From an uncultured Pelagibacteraceae bacterium (GTDB taxonomy: Bacteria > Pseudomonadota > Alphaproteobacteria > Pelagibacterales > Pelagibacteraceae), in assembly GCA_902560075.1 (NCBI GenBank), contig CACEKE010000001.1, forward strand, positions 124,001-188,000: DNA of 64,000 bases, in the 5' to 3' direction. Numbering within the stretch: the stretch's first letter is position 1; each line of letters opens with the position of its first letter. Positions 51,672 to 60,800 of the stretch are shown here, piece by piece. The translations under genes were made by a program, and so were the position numbers. The notes under the pieces are model-generated. The model made no database searches and was not told where the DNA came from. It saw only the letters and a list, made by a program, of their open reading frames with translations.

Positions 51672-51686
51672 TGAGAATGATTTTCA
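51672..51686. promoter_or_regulatory. Second, imperfect Fur-type box
   Basis: TGAGAAT-G-ATTTTCA, two substitutions from the 7-1-7 consensus, 55 bp centre-to-centre from the perfect box in the same 140-bp gap. Supports metal-responsive control of the leftward genes. Confidence 0.5.
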
Positions 51687-51705
51687 TTACTACGGATGAA
51701 TGAAT

Positions 51706-52083
51706 TTATTTTTTTCTTTTTGATATTCCAAGTTTTTCGCTATGTCTTAATCTTAAAACAACTATTGCAGCAGCAATTAACAATATAGCACCCGCTTCAT
51801 ATAATAATGCCGATGGATCCATTGATTTACCTTGAAGTATAATAAATCGACTAAGTGCAGTAATTGCAATTAACAAAGGCAACGAAATAGATATAGATTG
51901 TTGTTCCCAAAATACCCGGACCATAGCCATCACCTCTAAATACAGAAACATTAAGAGTAGATCTGCTAATGTAACACTTTGGTTCAAAAACATAGTTCTT
52001 ATTTCGATACCAACAGCAATTACTGTGCTAACAAGAATTACTCCTAGTAGAATTAATTGCAAAGTTTTAGTAATGTTATCCAT
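51706..52083 (-). CDS. psiE: PsiE family (phosphate-starvation-inducible) membrane protein
   Basis: 125 aa with four membrane segments. The family core is evident: TLADLLLMFLYLEVMAMVRVFW and SISLPLLIAITALSRFIIL. E. coli PsiE is induced by phosphate starvation, and its function is unknown. Highly charged tail (RHSEKLGISKRKK). Confidence 0.8.
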   Translation of the reverse strand: MDNITKTLQLILLGVILVSTVIAVGIEIRTMFLNQSVTLADLLLMFLYLEVMAMVRVFWEQQSISISLPLLIAITALSRFIILQGKSMDPSALLYEAGAILLIAAAIVVLRLRHSEKLGISKRKK

Positions 52084-52124
52084 ATAAAGTTAGAGTTATC
52101 ATTTTTAAATTATAATTCAATTTA

Positions 52125-52685
52125 TTAATTTATTTCTAAATTACCTAATATGTTAAGTTTTTTGTCTGTTATAATCATCTCACCAGAAGAAGTGCCCTTA
52201 TTAAGCAGTTCTGAAATTACCACAAAATGAGTAACAATTATTAAATTAGAATCACTGTCCCAATTATTAATGAAATTTTTTAAATCCTTAATTTGTTTAG
52301 ACCTATTTTTAGCAAACCTAGTCTCATAAAAAGAGTTTAAAGCATTAAATGTTTGAAAATTTTCAAAAGCTATCTTTGCAGTTTCTTTACATCTGCACCA
52401 TTCACTTGATAAAACTTTATCAATTTTAATATTATTTATTTTAAAAAAATTACCAATTTTTTCAGATTGTAATCTTCCTTTTGAACTTAAATTTCTTTGG
52501 GTTTTGCAATCATTTATATCAAAATTATCTGGGTCACCATTACCTGGAGCTAAAGCATGTCTTAAAAAAACTATTTTTTTTCCTAGTTTTAAATCTTGTA
52601 CCAATGAGTTTTCTGAATATGATAAATTTGTATTTAATACTAGTAAGGATATAAAAAAAAATATTTTAAAAAACTTATATTTCAA
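52125..52685 (-). CDS. Exported histidine-phosphatase (phosphoglycerate-mutase superfamily) protein
   Basis: 186 aa. Signal peptide (hydrophobic 8-22). RHG-type motif is FLRHALAPG at about 40, followed by RNLSSKGRLQSEKIGNFF, SSEWCRCKETAKIAF and LIIVTHFVV with the second catalytic His. Acts on a phosphoester in the periplasm, substrate unknown. An extra Cys pair in the domain may form disulfides. Confidence 0.78.
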   Translation of the reverse strand: MKYKFFKIFFFISLLVLNTNLSYSENSLVQDLKLGKKIVFLRHALAPGNGDPDNFDINDCKTQRNLSSKGRLQSEKIGNFFKINNIKIDKVLSSEWCRCKETAKIAFENFQTFNALNSFYETRFAKNRSKQIKDLKNFINNWDSDSNLIIVTHFVVISELLNKGTSSGEMIITDKKLNILGNLEIN

Positions 52686-52706
52686 TTTTTTTTTTCTTTC
52701 TCTCTT

Positions 52707-53102
52707 TTAATATGCCTTCAATAGTATCGTAGGCATAATCACTATACGGTGTCTTTCTTTATAATGCTTCTTTTTTTTATTTAACGGCATTAAATCTCTG
52801 TGTTTTTTTGATTTGTATCTTTTTCTTAAAGTTTTTTCAGAAATATTTTTTGTTTTGAAATCATCGATTGATTGATCTGTTGAGTGTTTAAAAATTTTAG
52901 ATAATGGCAGTTTGTTACCGTAATGACCAAAAATTAAACCTTGTCTCTCAGTTTCTTTCCTAGTTAATATTTTTTTATTTCTAAAAGTTTTTTTTGTCCA
53001 ATAGCTTGGTTTTGAATTAATTATTTTCTGTATTTCAATATTAGTTCTGATGTTCCATTGATTATGACCTTTTGGATTTCTGTTCAAACTTTTTGATGAC
53101 AT
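52707..53102 (-). CDS. Hypothetical basic 131-aa protein
   Basis: Very Lys/Arg/His-rich (for example RKRYKSKKHRDLMPLNKKKKH). Begins MSSKSLNRNPKGHNQWNIRT. No family recognised and no membrane segment. The charge suggests nucleic-acid binding, but this is guesswork. It lies between the phosphatase and rmuC, and its reality as a gene is supported mainly by length and codon use. Confidence 0.4.
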   Translation of the reverse strand: MSSKSLNRNPKGHNQWNIRTNIEIQKIINSKPSYWTKKTFRNKKILTRKETERQGLIFGHYGNKLPLSKIFKHSTDQSIDDFKTKNISEKTLRKRYKSKKHRDLMPLNKKKKHYKERHRIVIMPTILLKAY

Positions 53103-53130
53103 AAAAACTAAATGTTAAATTCGGTTATAT

Positions 53131-54147
53131 TCAATTATTATTAATTTCATCTTTTATTTTTTGCATATTAGATTGCATTTTTTCAGCAGAGGACGTTACA
53201 GCTTGCGCGTCCGCATAAGCTTTTTTCATATTGTTTTCATGTTTTAAAGTATTATCATTTAATTGATCTATTGAATTGGTTAACGCTTCAAGATGTTTAA
53301 CAAACATTTTTGCTTTTTGATCACCCTCTATTTGGTTAAAACCTAAAAGTATAGCACCACAATAGGCTGCAAAAGTTGAAGGACCCATAAAAGTAACTTT
53401 AAGTGAATCTTGGACCTTAGAAATCCATAATTCTTTTTCCTCATTCACATGTGTTGTAACTTCATGGTAAAGGCTTTCACTTGGTATATAAACACAAGCA
53501 AAACCCACACTAATTGCACTATCTATATATTTCTTTTTTACCTCTTTTGCTTTATCACGGTAATCATTAATAATTTTTTTAAACAAATCCTCTTTTTCTT
53601 TTTTAATTCTTTGTTGCTCTATTTCATCTGTTGTTTCTGCTTTTCTTAATTCTAAAAGTTTTTCATAGGATGTTTTAGGCCAGTGAGCATCGATTGGTAA
53701 ATATAAACCTGTTGGATGCTTTATAGCGAATTCAACAGTAAGGCTTTTACCATCTTTTTTAATGGTTAAGTTTTTCTCCCATTGCTTTTCATAAACAAGT
53801 CCAGAATTTCTAAACAAATTTTCTAATAGTAATTCACCAGTTGTTCCAAACTTTTTAGATCCTGTAAGGCTATCTACTAATCTATTATGTGCTGTTAAAA
53901 TATTTTCTGATTTAGTCTCGAGTATACCTTTGTTTGTGCCTGCATCAGTCGAAATAGTAGTTAATGTATTTTTTACATTATCAATTTGGTTATTTATGTC
54001 ATGAATTATTTTATCTCTAAATCCCTCATGATCTGACTTACTGTAAACATCTCCATCACTGTCTTTCTTCTTTTTTAAATCTAATAAAATTAGAACTGCG
54101 ATAATTATTAAAACTAAAATTAATAATAAATTAAAATATTGAATCAT
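53131..54147 (-). CDS. rmuC: DNA recombination protein RmuC-like
   Basis: 338 aa: an N-terminal membrane anchor (about 5-23), a helical coiled segment, then the RmuC nuclease-like domain with FGTTGELLLENLFRNSGLVYEKQW, VEFAIKHPTGLYLPIDAHWP, DSAISVGFACVYIPSESLYHE and VTFMGPSTFAAYCGAILLGF. RmuC limits recombination at inverted repeats and is PD-(D/E)xK-related. The gene is first of its family in the window and borders the restriction locus. Start overlaps the small gene upstream by 4 bp. Confidence 0.88.
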   Translation of the reverse strand: MIQYFNLLLILVLIIIAVLILLDLKKKKDSDGDVYSKSDHEGFRDKIIHDINNQIDNVKNTLTTISTDAGTNKGILETKSENILTAHNRLVDSLTGSKKFGTTGELLLENLFRNSGLVYEKQWEKNLTIKKDGKSLTVEFAIKHPTGLYLPIDAHWPKTSYEKLLELRKAETTDEIEQQRIKKEKEDLFKKIINDYRDKAKEVKKKYIDSAISVGFACVYIPSESLYHEVTTHVNEEKELWISKVQDSLKVTFMGPSTFAAYCGAILLGFNQIEGDQKAKMFVKHLEALTNSIDQLNDNTLKHENNMKKAYADAQAVTSSAEKMQSNMQKIKDEINNN

Positions 54148-54434
54148 TCTATCTCCTTAGTATTTTGCTTATTTTTGATATCATTTAATAATTCAATTTC
54201 TTTACTTATCATTTCATACTTGTGTTTATCGAATACGTAATTAAAAAATTTAAATGTATTATATGGTATAAAATAAATTTTTAATATTAGGTTTAAAAAA
54301 GGTTTATTTTTATAATATTCTCTTTTAGCACGGTTATGCAGCATTCTATGTGTCAAAAGCCACTTTAAATAGCCTTGCCATTCAAGCCTATTTTTCAATC
54401 TTTGGTTAATAATTTCATTTAAATCATTTTTCAT
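54144..54434 (-). CDS. Hypothetical 96-aa protein
   Basis: Basic and aromatic-rich, with a hydrophobic centre (FLNLILKIYFIPYNTFKFFNYVF, about 47-69) that could associate with a membrane. No family recognised. Overlaps rmuC by 4 bp and the next small gene by one base, so it is coupled to both. Confidence 0.5.
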   Translation of the reverse strand: MKNDLNEIINQRLKNRLEWQGYLKWLLTHRMLHNRAKREYYKNKPFLNLILKIYFIPYNTFKFFNYVFDKHKYEMISKEIELLNDIKNKQNTKEIE

Positions 54435-54712
54435 TAGTGCAATACCCTTCCCTCATGAATTTTGTGCTCATGATGTATTTTAGATAAAATTAATCTGATA
54501 CGTCTTGAAAGTTTTTCCCAATTTTTATTACTTTTTTTGTGTGAATTTAACCACGGGAGGTTAGATTGTTCAATTTTTAAAAATTTTACTATCATTTCAT
54601 CGACTTCCCTTAAAAGATTTTGTCTTTCAAGAGGGGTATAATCACTCAGCAAATATATTAGCTTTTTATGATCACTTTTTTCTTCTTTAAGTATTTTATT
54701 TCCCTTTTTCAT
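54434..54712 (-). CDS. Hypothetical 92-aa protein
   Basis: Charged, probably all-helical (MKKGNKILKEEKSDHKKL to KIHHEHKIHEGRVLH), with a His-rich C-terminus. No family recognised. First gene of the small operon leading into rmuC. Upstream, 54713-54926 is AT-rich sequence with no gene I can support. Confidence 0.5.
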   Translation of the reverse strand: MKKGNKILKEEKSDHKKLIYLLSDYTPLERQNLLREVDEMIVKFLKIEQSNLPWLNSHKKSNKNWEKLSRRIRLILSKIHHEHKIHEGRVLH

Positions 54713-54926
54713 ATTTTCCTTTCAAATTTGAGTTTTGTCTTTGGAAAATACAAATCTATCAATTAATCCAAAATCAAAACTCATGTTTTGTTTGGTTAAT
54801 ATGATAAAACTGTTTGAAATAATTTAACGGTGTGTTCAGTTAAATAATTGTCTAAACTAGTAAATCAATTAACTAAAAACTAAAGTAACATAATAATTTT
54901 ATAAATCAAGTAGATTATTTTTTATT

Positions 54927-54983
54927 TTAAAACTTTTTTTTAAATTTAAAATAGTCTTTTATTGATTGTATTTTTATTTTCAT
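54927..54983 (-). pseudogene. Remnant of the 56-aa small gene
   Basis: MKIKIQSIKDYFKFKKKF then a stop: the first 13 codons match the gene at 30877-31047 with only two base differences in 40, after which homology is lost. The leader upstream is conserved. The leader with the start of the gene seems to be the preserved unit. Confidence 0.6.
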
Positions 54984-55045
54984 TTGTCTCTTTTAGAGTT
55001 GTTTTTAAAGTCCTCACGAGTAGAGTTTAGTTCTAAATCAGGACT
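54984..55045 (-). ncRNA. Putative structured 62-nt leader (copy B)
   Basis: Aligns without gaps to 31048-31109 (51 of 62 identical). Outer stem AGTCCT/AGGACT is a full 6 bp here; in copy A the sixth pair is U-G. The UAGA/UCUA inner stem is kept. The remainder of the 54713-55058 gap is otherwise empty of genes. Confidence 0.45.
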
Positions 55046-55058
55046 ATTTTTCCATCAT

Positions 55059-55490
55059 TTAGTTAGGTTTATAGAAAGTGCACCATTCTTTTGCATAACT
55101 CATACTTGGTGAAATTCCTAAATAATTATCGTTATATGGTTTTGGGTTATCTAAACTAAAAATTCTTATAGCTTGAAAGTCTATATTGGTACCTCCATTG
55201 AACCAATATTCCAAATTATGTGCAAAATAGATGTTATTTTCTGAAATTCTCTCACAACTTTGAGCTAAATCAATAAAGTTCCATACATCAGAAATTCGAT
55301 TAAGCCTTTTTGTATTTTTATTCACCTCCCAAATTGTATTTCCACGAGGTCTATTCTCTACAATTATGGTTCTACCATCATTAATATTATAAATAGATTT
55401 AATATCGAATGGTTTATGTGGATAAGTAATATTTAGGTCTTTAGAATAAGCTGAGCATGATAAAATAATAAAAATAAAAATAAATCGCAT
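55059..55490 (-). CDS. Hypothetical exported protein
   Basis: 143 aa with a short signal peptide (residues 1-16; LSCSAYS could be a lipobox-like Cys12 or a standard cleavage site). Two further Cys (78 and 138) may pair. Beta-rich, ending WCTFYKPN. No family recognised. It diverges from the methyltransferase gene and precedes leader copy B on the same strand. Confidence 0.55.
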   Translation of the reverse strand: MRFIFIFIILSCSAYSKDLNITYPHKPFDIKSIYNINDGRTIIVENRPRGNTIWEVNKNTKRLNRISDVWNFIDLAQSCERISENNIYFAHNLEYWFNGGTNIDFQAIRIFSLDNPKPYNDNYLGISPSMSYAKEWCTFYKPN

Positions 55491-55576
55491 AAATTATACT
55501 AAATTTTAAATATGTTTAAATTTTGCCTGAGTATTTTAAAGTTTTAGATGTGATATATTAAATGCGAATCAAATTT

Positions 55577-56737
55577 ATGAAAAAAGAACAATATTCACTA
55601 TTTCAAAGTAGCGAAGACTGGCAGACTAAAAAATTTACCAAGCCTAATGCAATCATTAGAGTAGGCAGCCTTTTTTCAGGGATTGGTGCTTTTGAGCAAG
55701 CATTAGAGATACTAGGTTTAAAAAGTGAAATTTCTTTTGCATGCGATAATGACGAATTTGTCAAACAAAGCTTTTTTGCGAATTACAACATAAAAGAAAA
55801 TAATTGGTATGATGATGTTTTAAAGTTAGATACAAAAAAATACAAAAATAAAATAGATTTACTAGTGGGGGGTGCCCCTTGCCAGTCATTCTCTATGGTT
55901 GGCAAAAGAAAAGGTTTAAAAGATGACAGAGGAAATCTTACAATTCATTTCATAAAAAAAATAAATGAAATCAAACCTAAAGTTTTTATTTTTGAGAATG
56001 TAAGAGCACTACTTAGCGTCGATAATGGCTCTGCTTGGAAAACTGTTTTAAAGATGTTCGAAAAAACTGGGTATGATTTTTCTTTTAATCTATTAAATGC
56101 AAAAAACTTTGGTATTCCACAAAATAGAGAAAGATTATTTGTAATTGGGTTTAAAAATAAAAATGATTTTAGATTTCCAAAACCAATTTCTTTAGAAAAT
56201 ACTATGCAAGATTTTTTAGAGGGTAAATTTGACGAGAAATTTTATTTACCTCCTAAAGGGATAGCATTTGTAACAAAACAAAAGAATTTAAAAAAAAGAT
56301 ATACACAAATTAATGGAAAAATTGCATTATGCCAAAAAAGAAACCAGCAATTTAATTGGCATGGAGATTTTGTGGAAGTAAAAAAATCAGATATAAAAAA
56401 ATATATTTTATCAAATAAAGTTAAAAAATATGTTCTGAGTTCAGGAACAAAAGGATTTTACTCTAAACCTGAAATTGATTTAAAAATTGCACGTCCATTA
56501 GTGTCTACTATGCACAAGATGCATCGATCAGGTGTAGATAACTATATTTCTCTTAAAAAAGGAAAAATTAGAAAACTTACACCTAGAGAATGTTTAAGAT
56601 TGATGGGATTCCCTGATACATTTAAACAAGTTGTTTCAGATACACAAATATACAGACAGGCAGGAAACAGTATTGTTGTTAATATAATCGTAGCCTTGTT
56701 GAAAGAGATGGATATTTCAAAATTTGGAAAAAATTGA
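55577..56737 (+). CDS. DNA (cytosine-5) methyltransferase
   Basis: 386 aa from the ATG at 55577; an ATG at 55562 adds five residues. All C5-MTase motifs are present: I (VGSLFSGIGAFE), IV with the catalytic PCQ (GGAPCQSFSMVGKRKGL), VI (FENVRALL), VIII (QNRERLFVIGF), a target-recognition region of about 100 residues, IX (RKLTPRECLRLMGFPDTF) and X (QAGNSIVVNI). It methylates cytosine C5 in a sequence I cannot predict. Upstream of an HNH nuclease gene by 11 bp. Confidence 0.93.
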   Translation: MKKEQYSLFQSSEDWQTKKFTKPNAIIRVGSLFSGIGAFEQALEILGLKSEISFACDNDEFVKQSFFANYNIKENNWYDDVLKLDTKKYKNKIDLLVGGAPCQSFSMVGKRKGLKDDRGNLTIHFIKKINEIKPKVFIFENVRALLSVDNGSAWKTVLKMFEKTGYDFSFNLLNAKNFGIPQNRERLFVIGFKNKNDFRFPKPISLENTMQDFLEGKFDEKFYLPPKGIAFVTKQKNLKKRYTQINGKIALCQKRNQQFNWHGDFVEVKKSDIKKYILSNKVKKYVLSSGTKGFYSKPEIDLKIARPLVSTMHKMHRSGVDNYISLKKGKIRKLTPRECLRLMGFPDTFKQVVSDTQIYRQAGNSIVVNIIVALLKEMDISKFGKN

Positions 56738-56748
56738 AAAAATAAAAA

Positions 56749-57804
56749 ATGTACTCAGCAGATGAAATTATAGAGAGTATAAAAGTAAATATATCAGACT
56801 CATTTTGTCATTTTACTAAGGCTAAAGGGACATCAGGTAACGGAGAAGCTAAGTTATTTGTCAAGGGAATCAAGAGAGTGCATGAAATAAATACTTTTTT
56901 TAGCAATTTCAGGAAAGATAATGAATACGTATATTCAAGAGAAAACCTTATTGAATATTTAAATGATGCTTCTTATGAATATTTAAATCAATCAATAACT
57001 ATTAATGATGTGCATGGTTACGAAAATGATATAATTAAAAAATATAAACATTTTTTAACTCATGTACGTTCATCTAAAGATAAAATAATAATTACAGAAC
57101 GGAACTTTGAAGTTAAAACACAGAAACAAGGTCATTATATTAGACCATTAGATCTTCCAGCTAGATGTGACTGTGGGTCTAAACAGATTACATCTCATCC
57201 ATGGAATTTAATGAGAGATATGGCTCTTCCAAAAATTTCACAGGTTAAAATCGAAAAAGTTAGGCATTTCGGATCAAGTCATTATACATTCTACTTTTTA
57301 ATTTTTTTAGATCACGATATTCAAAAAGTTAGTTATCATAATAGTCAAGTTTTGATTGATAAAATTTTAAATGAAATTAACCAAAAATATGTAGGTATAA
57401 AAAAATTAAGAATGATAGAAGCAAGAGTTGGTCAAGGTTATTTTAGAGAAGAAATTTTAAAGAGAACAAAAATATGCCTTATAACAGGAATTAAAAATTT
57501 AAAATTATTAGAAGCCGCACATATTAAACCTTGGTCAAGATCTGAGGATATTGAAAAAATTGACGGTTACAATGGTATACTTCTAACTTCAAACTGTCAT
57601 AAGTTATTTGATATAGGATTTATTACTTTTAATGATAATGGCTCATTGTTAAAATCAAGTATTTTAAAAGAAAGTGAATACATCAAATTATTTAAAGAAG
57701 ATAATAACGTAGATAGAAATGTCATTATAAATGAAAAGTCAAAAAAGTACCTCGAATGGCACAGAAAATGGGTATTTGAAAAATTTAATAACTATGAATT
57801 TTAA
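56749..57804 (+). CDS. HNH endonuclease, probable restriction enzyme
   Basis: 351 aa. C-terminal HNH domain, about 225-300: GQGYFREEILKRTKICLITG, LLEAAHIKPWSRSEDI (His258), NGILLTSNCHKLFDIG (Asn275, His284). The N-terminal about 220 residues are unfamiliar and may recognise DNA; they hold CDCGSK near 141. It sits directly behind the methyltransferase, so restriction of unmethylated sites is the natural reading. Converges on the Z1 gene with a shared TTAA stop. Confidence 0.82.
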   Translation: MYSADEIIESIKVNISDSFCHFTKAKGTSGNGEAKLFVKGIKRVHEINTFFSNFRKDNEYVYSRENLIEYLNDASYEYLNQSITINDVHGYENDIIKKYKHFLTHVRSSKDKIIITERNFEVKTQKQGHYIRPLDLPARCDCGSKQITSHPWNLMRDMALPKISQVKIEKVRHFGSSHYTFYFLIFLDHDIQKVSYHNSQVLIDKILNEINQKYVGIKKLRMIEARVGQGYFREEILKRTKICLITGIKNLKLLEAAHIKPWSRSEDIEKIDGYNGILLTSNCHKLFDIGFITFNDNGSLLKSSILKESEYIKLFKEDNNVDRNVIINEKSKKYLEWHRKWVFEKFNNYEF

Positions 57805-60800
57805 TTTAAATTTGCAGACTGTTCTTCGGCATAAAAAATATTATTTCCAACATAAGGGATTGAAATTTCTTTATTTATCTCCGGTAAACTTATTGCGATA
57901 CTTATAATTGGCTTTCTGTTATTAATATCATTTACATTCTCTTTTTTTCTTACAAAATTTTCTTTAAATGGATTCCATGCTTTATATTTAAAATCAGTAC
58001 CTTTATAAATTTTGTTTGGCATTCTACTAATAATTGTCTCTCTAATCACAGGAAGTATTGGGTAAATTAGTAAGACTCCATTTTTTTCAGATCTTTTTCT
58101 TCTTATCTCTTGAGAAAATTTAATATCTGTATTTCTATTATCTTCGAGCTTATGTTTTTCTGCTGTTAGCCATGCATTTAAATAATCTTCATTGGATATG
58201 TCCATAGTTTCATCTTTTGGATCCCATATAGCGCCGAATGATGCTTTGTTTTCTTTTGAATTTGAATCAGGAGAGGGCATACGTTCGATTAACTCCACTT
58301 TCTTTCCACCAATATCCCATTCATGTTTTGAATTGCCATTTCCACACAAAACTACATTCCAATTTGTTAGGCAATTTTGTCCAGCAGCATCAGAAATATA
58401 TCTTGATAATTGTTCACAATGAAAATTACTGTTCTCATGTTCTGTAAATGACCTTAAATAATTGACTATACTTTCGTTACTGACGTTTTTCCATAGATGA
58501 GTGTTTTTCCAAGCTGATGTCATTTCTTGATTTTTTTTATTTTTAGGATTTGGAACTTTTCCTCTTTTTCTAACTATGTTTGGTCCCTCGCTTTCTTTGC
58601 CTAATTTTTTAATTAAATCCGAAGTTTTTTGAAAATTATTTTTTATAACATCTATATCCCACGGCAAGGTTGTCATTTGTATGCCACTACCAGAAAAATC
58701 TAAACTAAATTCATGCCCATCTCTCATTTTAACTTTAGAGGTTATTAGCAATCCTGGTGACTTTTGTACCGCTAATCCAAAATCTGCGGGTGTTCTTTTG
58801 TGTGCCTGCATATACGAAACTCTCGCTCTTAATCTCTCGCTAGCAATATTTATATCAATGAAATTTTGTCTTAATTCTGCACTAGTATACAATCTACAGA
58901 CATCCTCATATCCTTGTCTATAACCAAACCATCTACCCATTTGCATTAGAGTATCGTACATACGAGATGCCCTTAAAAAATAACTCGTAGATAAACCGTC
59001 AAAAGTAACTCCTCTAGACAATTTATCACCACCAATAATTATTGTTGTTAAACCTATATTCCAATCTATTTTGTATTGTCTATAATTTGGTTTGTTTCCA
59101 CCTTTCCCACTCATTCTATAAATATTACTAATGCCTTCTCTTCCTTTAATTTCTTTAATTATCCACTCAATACCTTTTTCGTGATGCTTCAAATCTTCAA
59201 ATGAAATTACCTTTTTGTTTTCTTTAAATTCCTTCGTTTGCTCTAAAAAATAGTTTTCATAAATATGTTTCATACAGTTAAAAAAGTAATCTTTTCTATA
59301 TCGTATTACGTCTAAAATTGATGAAATTAATTTTTGTATTTCTATCTCAATTTTTTCTTGAACATTTATAAATTTTGAAACATGTATTAACATTGACTTA
59401 TGTGAAAAAATTTCTTCATAAGATCTTACATTTCTAATTGTAGATGCTATAATAAACGACATAACAGCGTGTATCATGCTAGGAGGTAGATTAATTTTTT
59501 TTGTATCATTTGATCCGCTAAATTCCAATAGTTCAACGTAAAAATTTAGTGTATGCTCATCAAGTAAATCCTCATCAAGCACACCAGTATTTTGATTGTA
59601 TATAGGGGTATGATTTTTGTTGTGTTTATAGGGTATCCAGCCTTTATTACAAAACAAATCATAAGGATTTTCACAAAAATCATTTATAGTAATTATAAAA
59701 TTACTTTGATCTGCTCCCGAAGGATCATCGTCATCTTTATCTGCGAAAAGTGTCTCTAAACCTTGATGATTTGAGGGCGGTCTAATATCGAACATAAAAC
59801 TTTTAGGAAATAAATCAGGTCCATAATTTTTTGCATATGCTCCTTCATGAATAAATATATTTGCAAATGGTGTTGCTGTATAACCAATATAAGCTCTTCT
59901 ACTAAAACAAATAAGCAATTTTCTTATTAGTCCATTTATGGTTTTTGGATCATACTCCTCATCTAATACGCCTGGTGTTATTTCAGGTCTTTCTTTGGTA
60001 TCAACAGAGTAATGATCACATTCATCATCTAAAACTAATATGGGCCAATCATTTATAAAAGGTGGTTCTGATCTATTTGTTTCGTTTAAAGGAGGAACCC
60101 GTTCAAACCCTTTTGCTCCAGCTTTGCTTTGAGTATGTGTTAATAACCATTGTATTAATCTTGTTAAAGGAGTTTTATTTTTTTTTATAACAAAAATATA
60201 GGAGGCATCTCTATTTTTACCTAACTTCTGTTTTGCCAGTCTTTCAAATGCTGCTTTGTTGAAGTCCCCGTTTAATTTATTAAATGTGCCATGTAACGGC
60301 CATTGATGTTTATCAGGAAATTTTGTTTGTCTTAATCTCCCCAAAGGATTCATGATTTGAGGATTACCTTTTGAATCAGAATATGAAGATGTGTAATATC
60401 CAATAAAACCGTCATCTATTCTCTCCTGCGTTTGTTGTCTTAAATCATTATTTGTTCCTGATAAAACAACAATAAATTTATATCCAGCATCTCTTGCTTT
60501 ATTAATTAAACCTATAAAGTTAGCTGTTTTACCTGATTGAATACTTCCTATAACAACCCCTCTCCTATCCCATTTTAAATGGGTATCATCTTTAGGGTCC
60601 TCAATTTTTGCAAGAATTTTTTGAGTTGAGCTGTCTATATCATTTATCGCTGCTTCAGAAAAATTTTCTTCTTCTTTTAAATAGGTTTTATAAATTTCCC
60701 AGTATTCACCATTTTTAACTCTATCAGGATTATCCTCTAACCATGGTTTGTGGTCTTTATCATCACTTAAACCTAATATTTCTCCTGATTTAGTATTATA

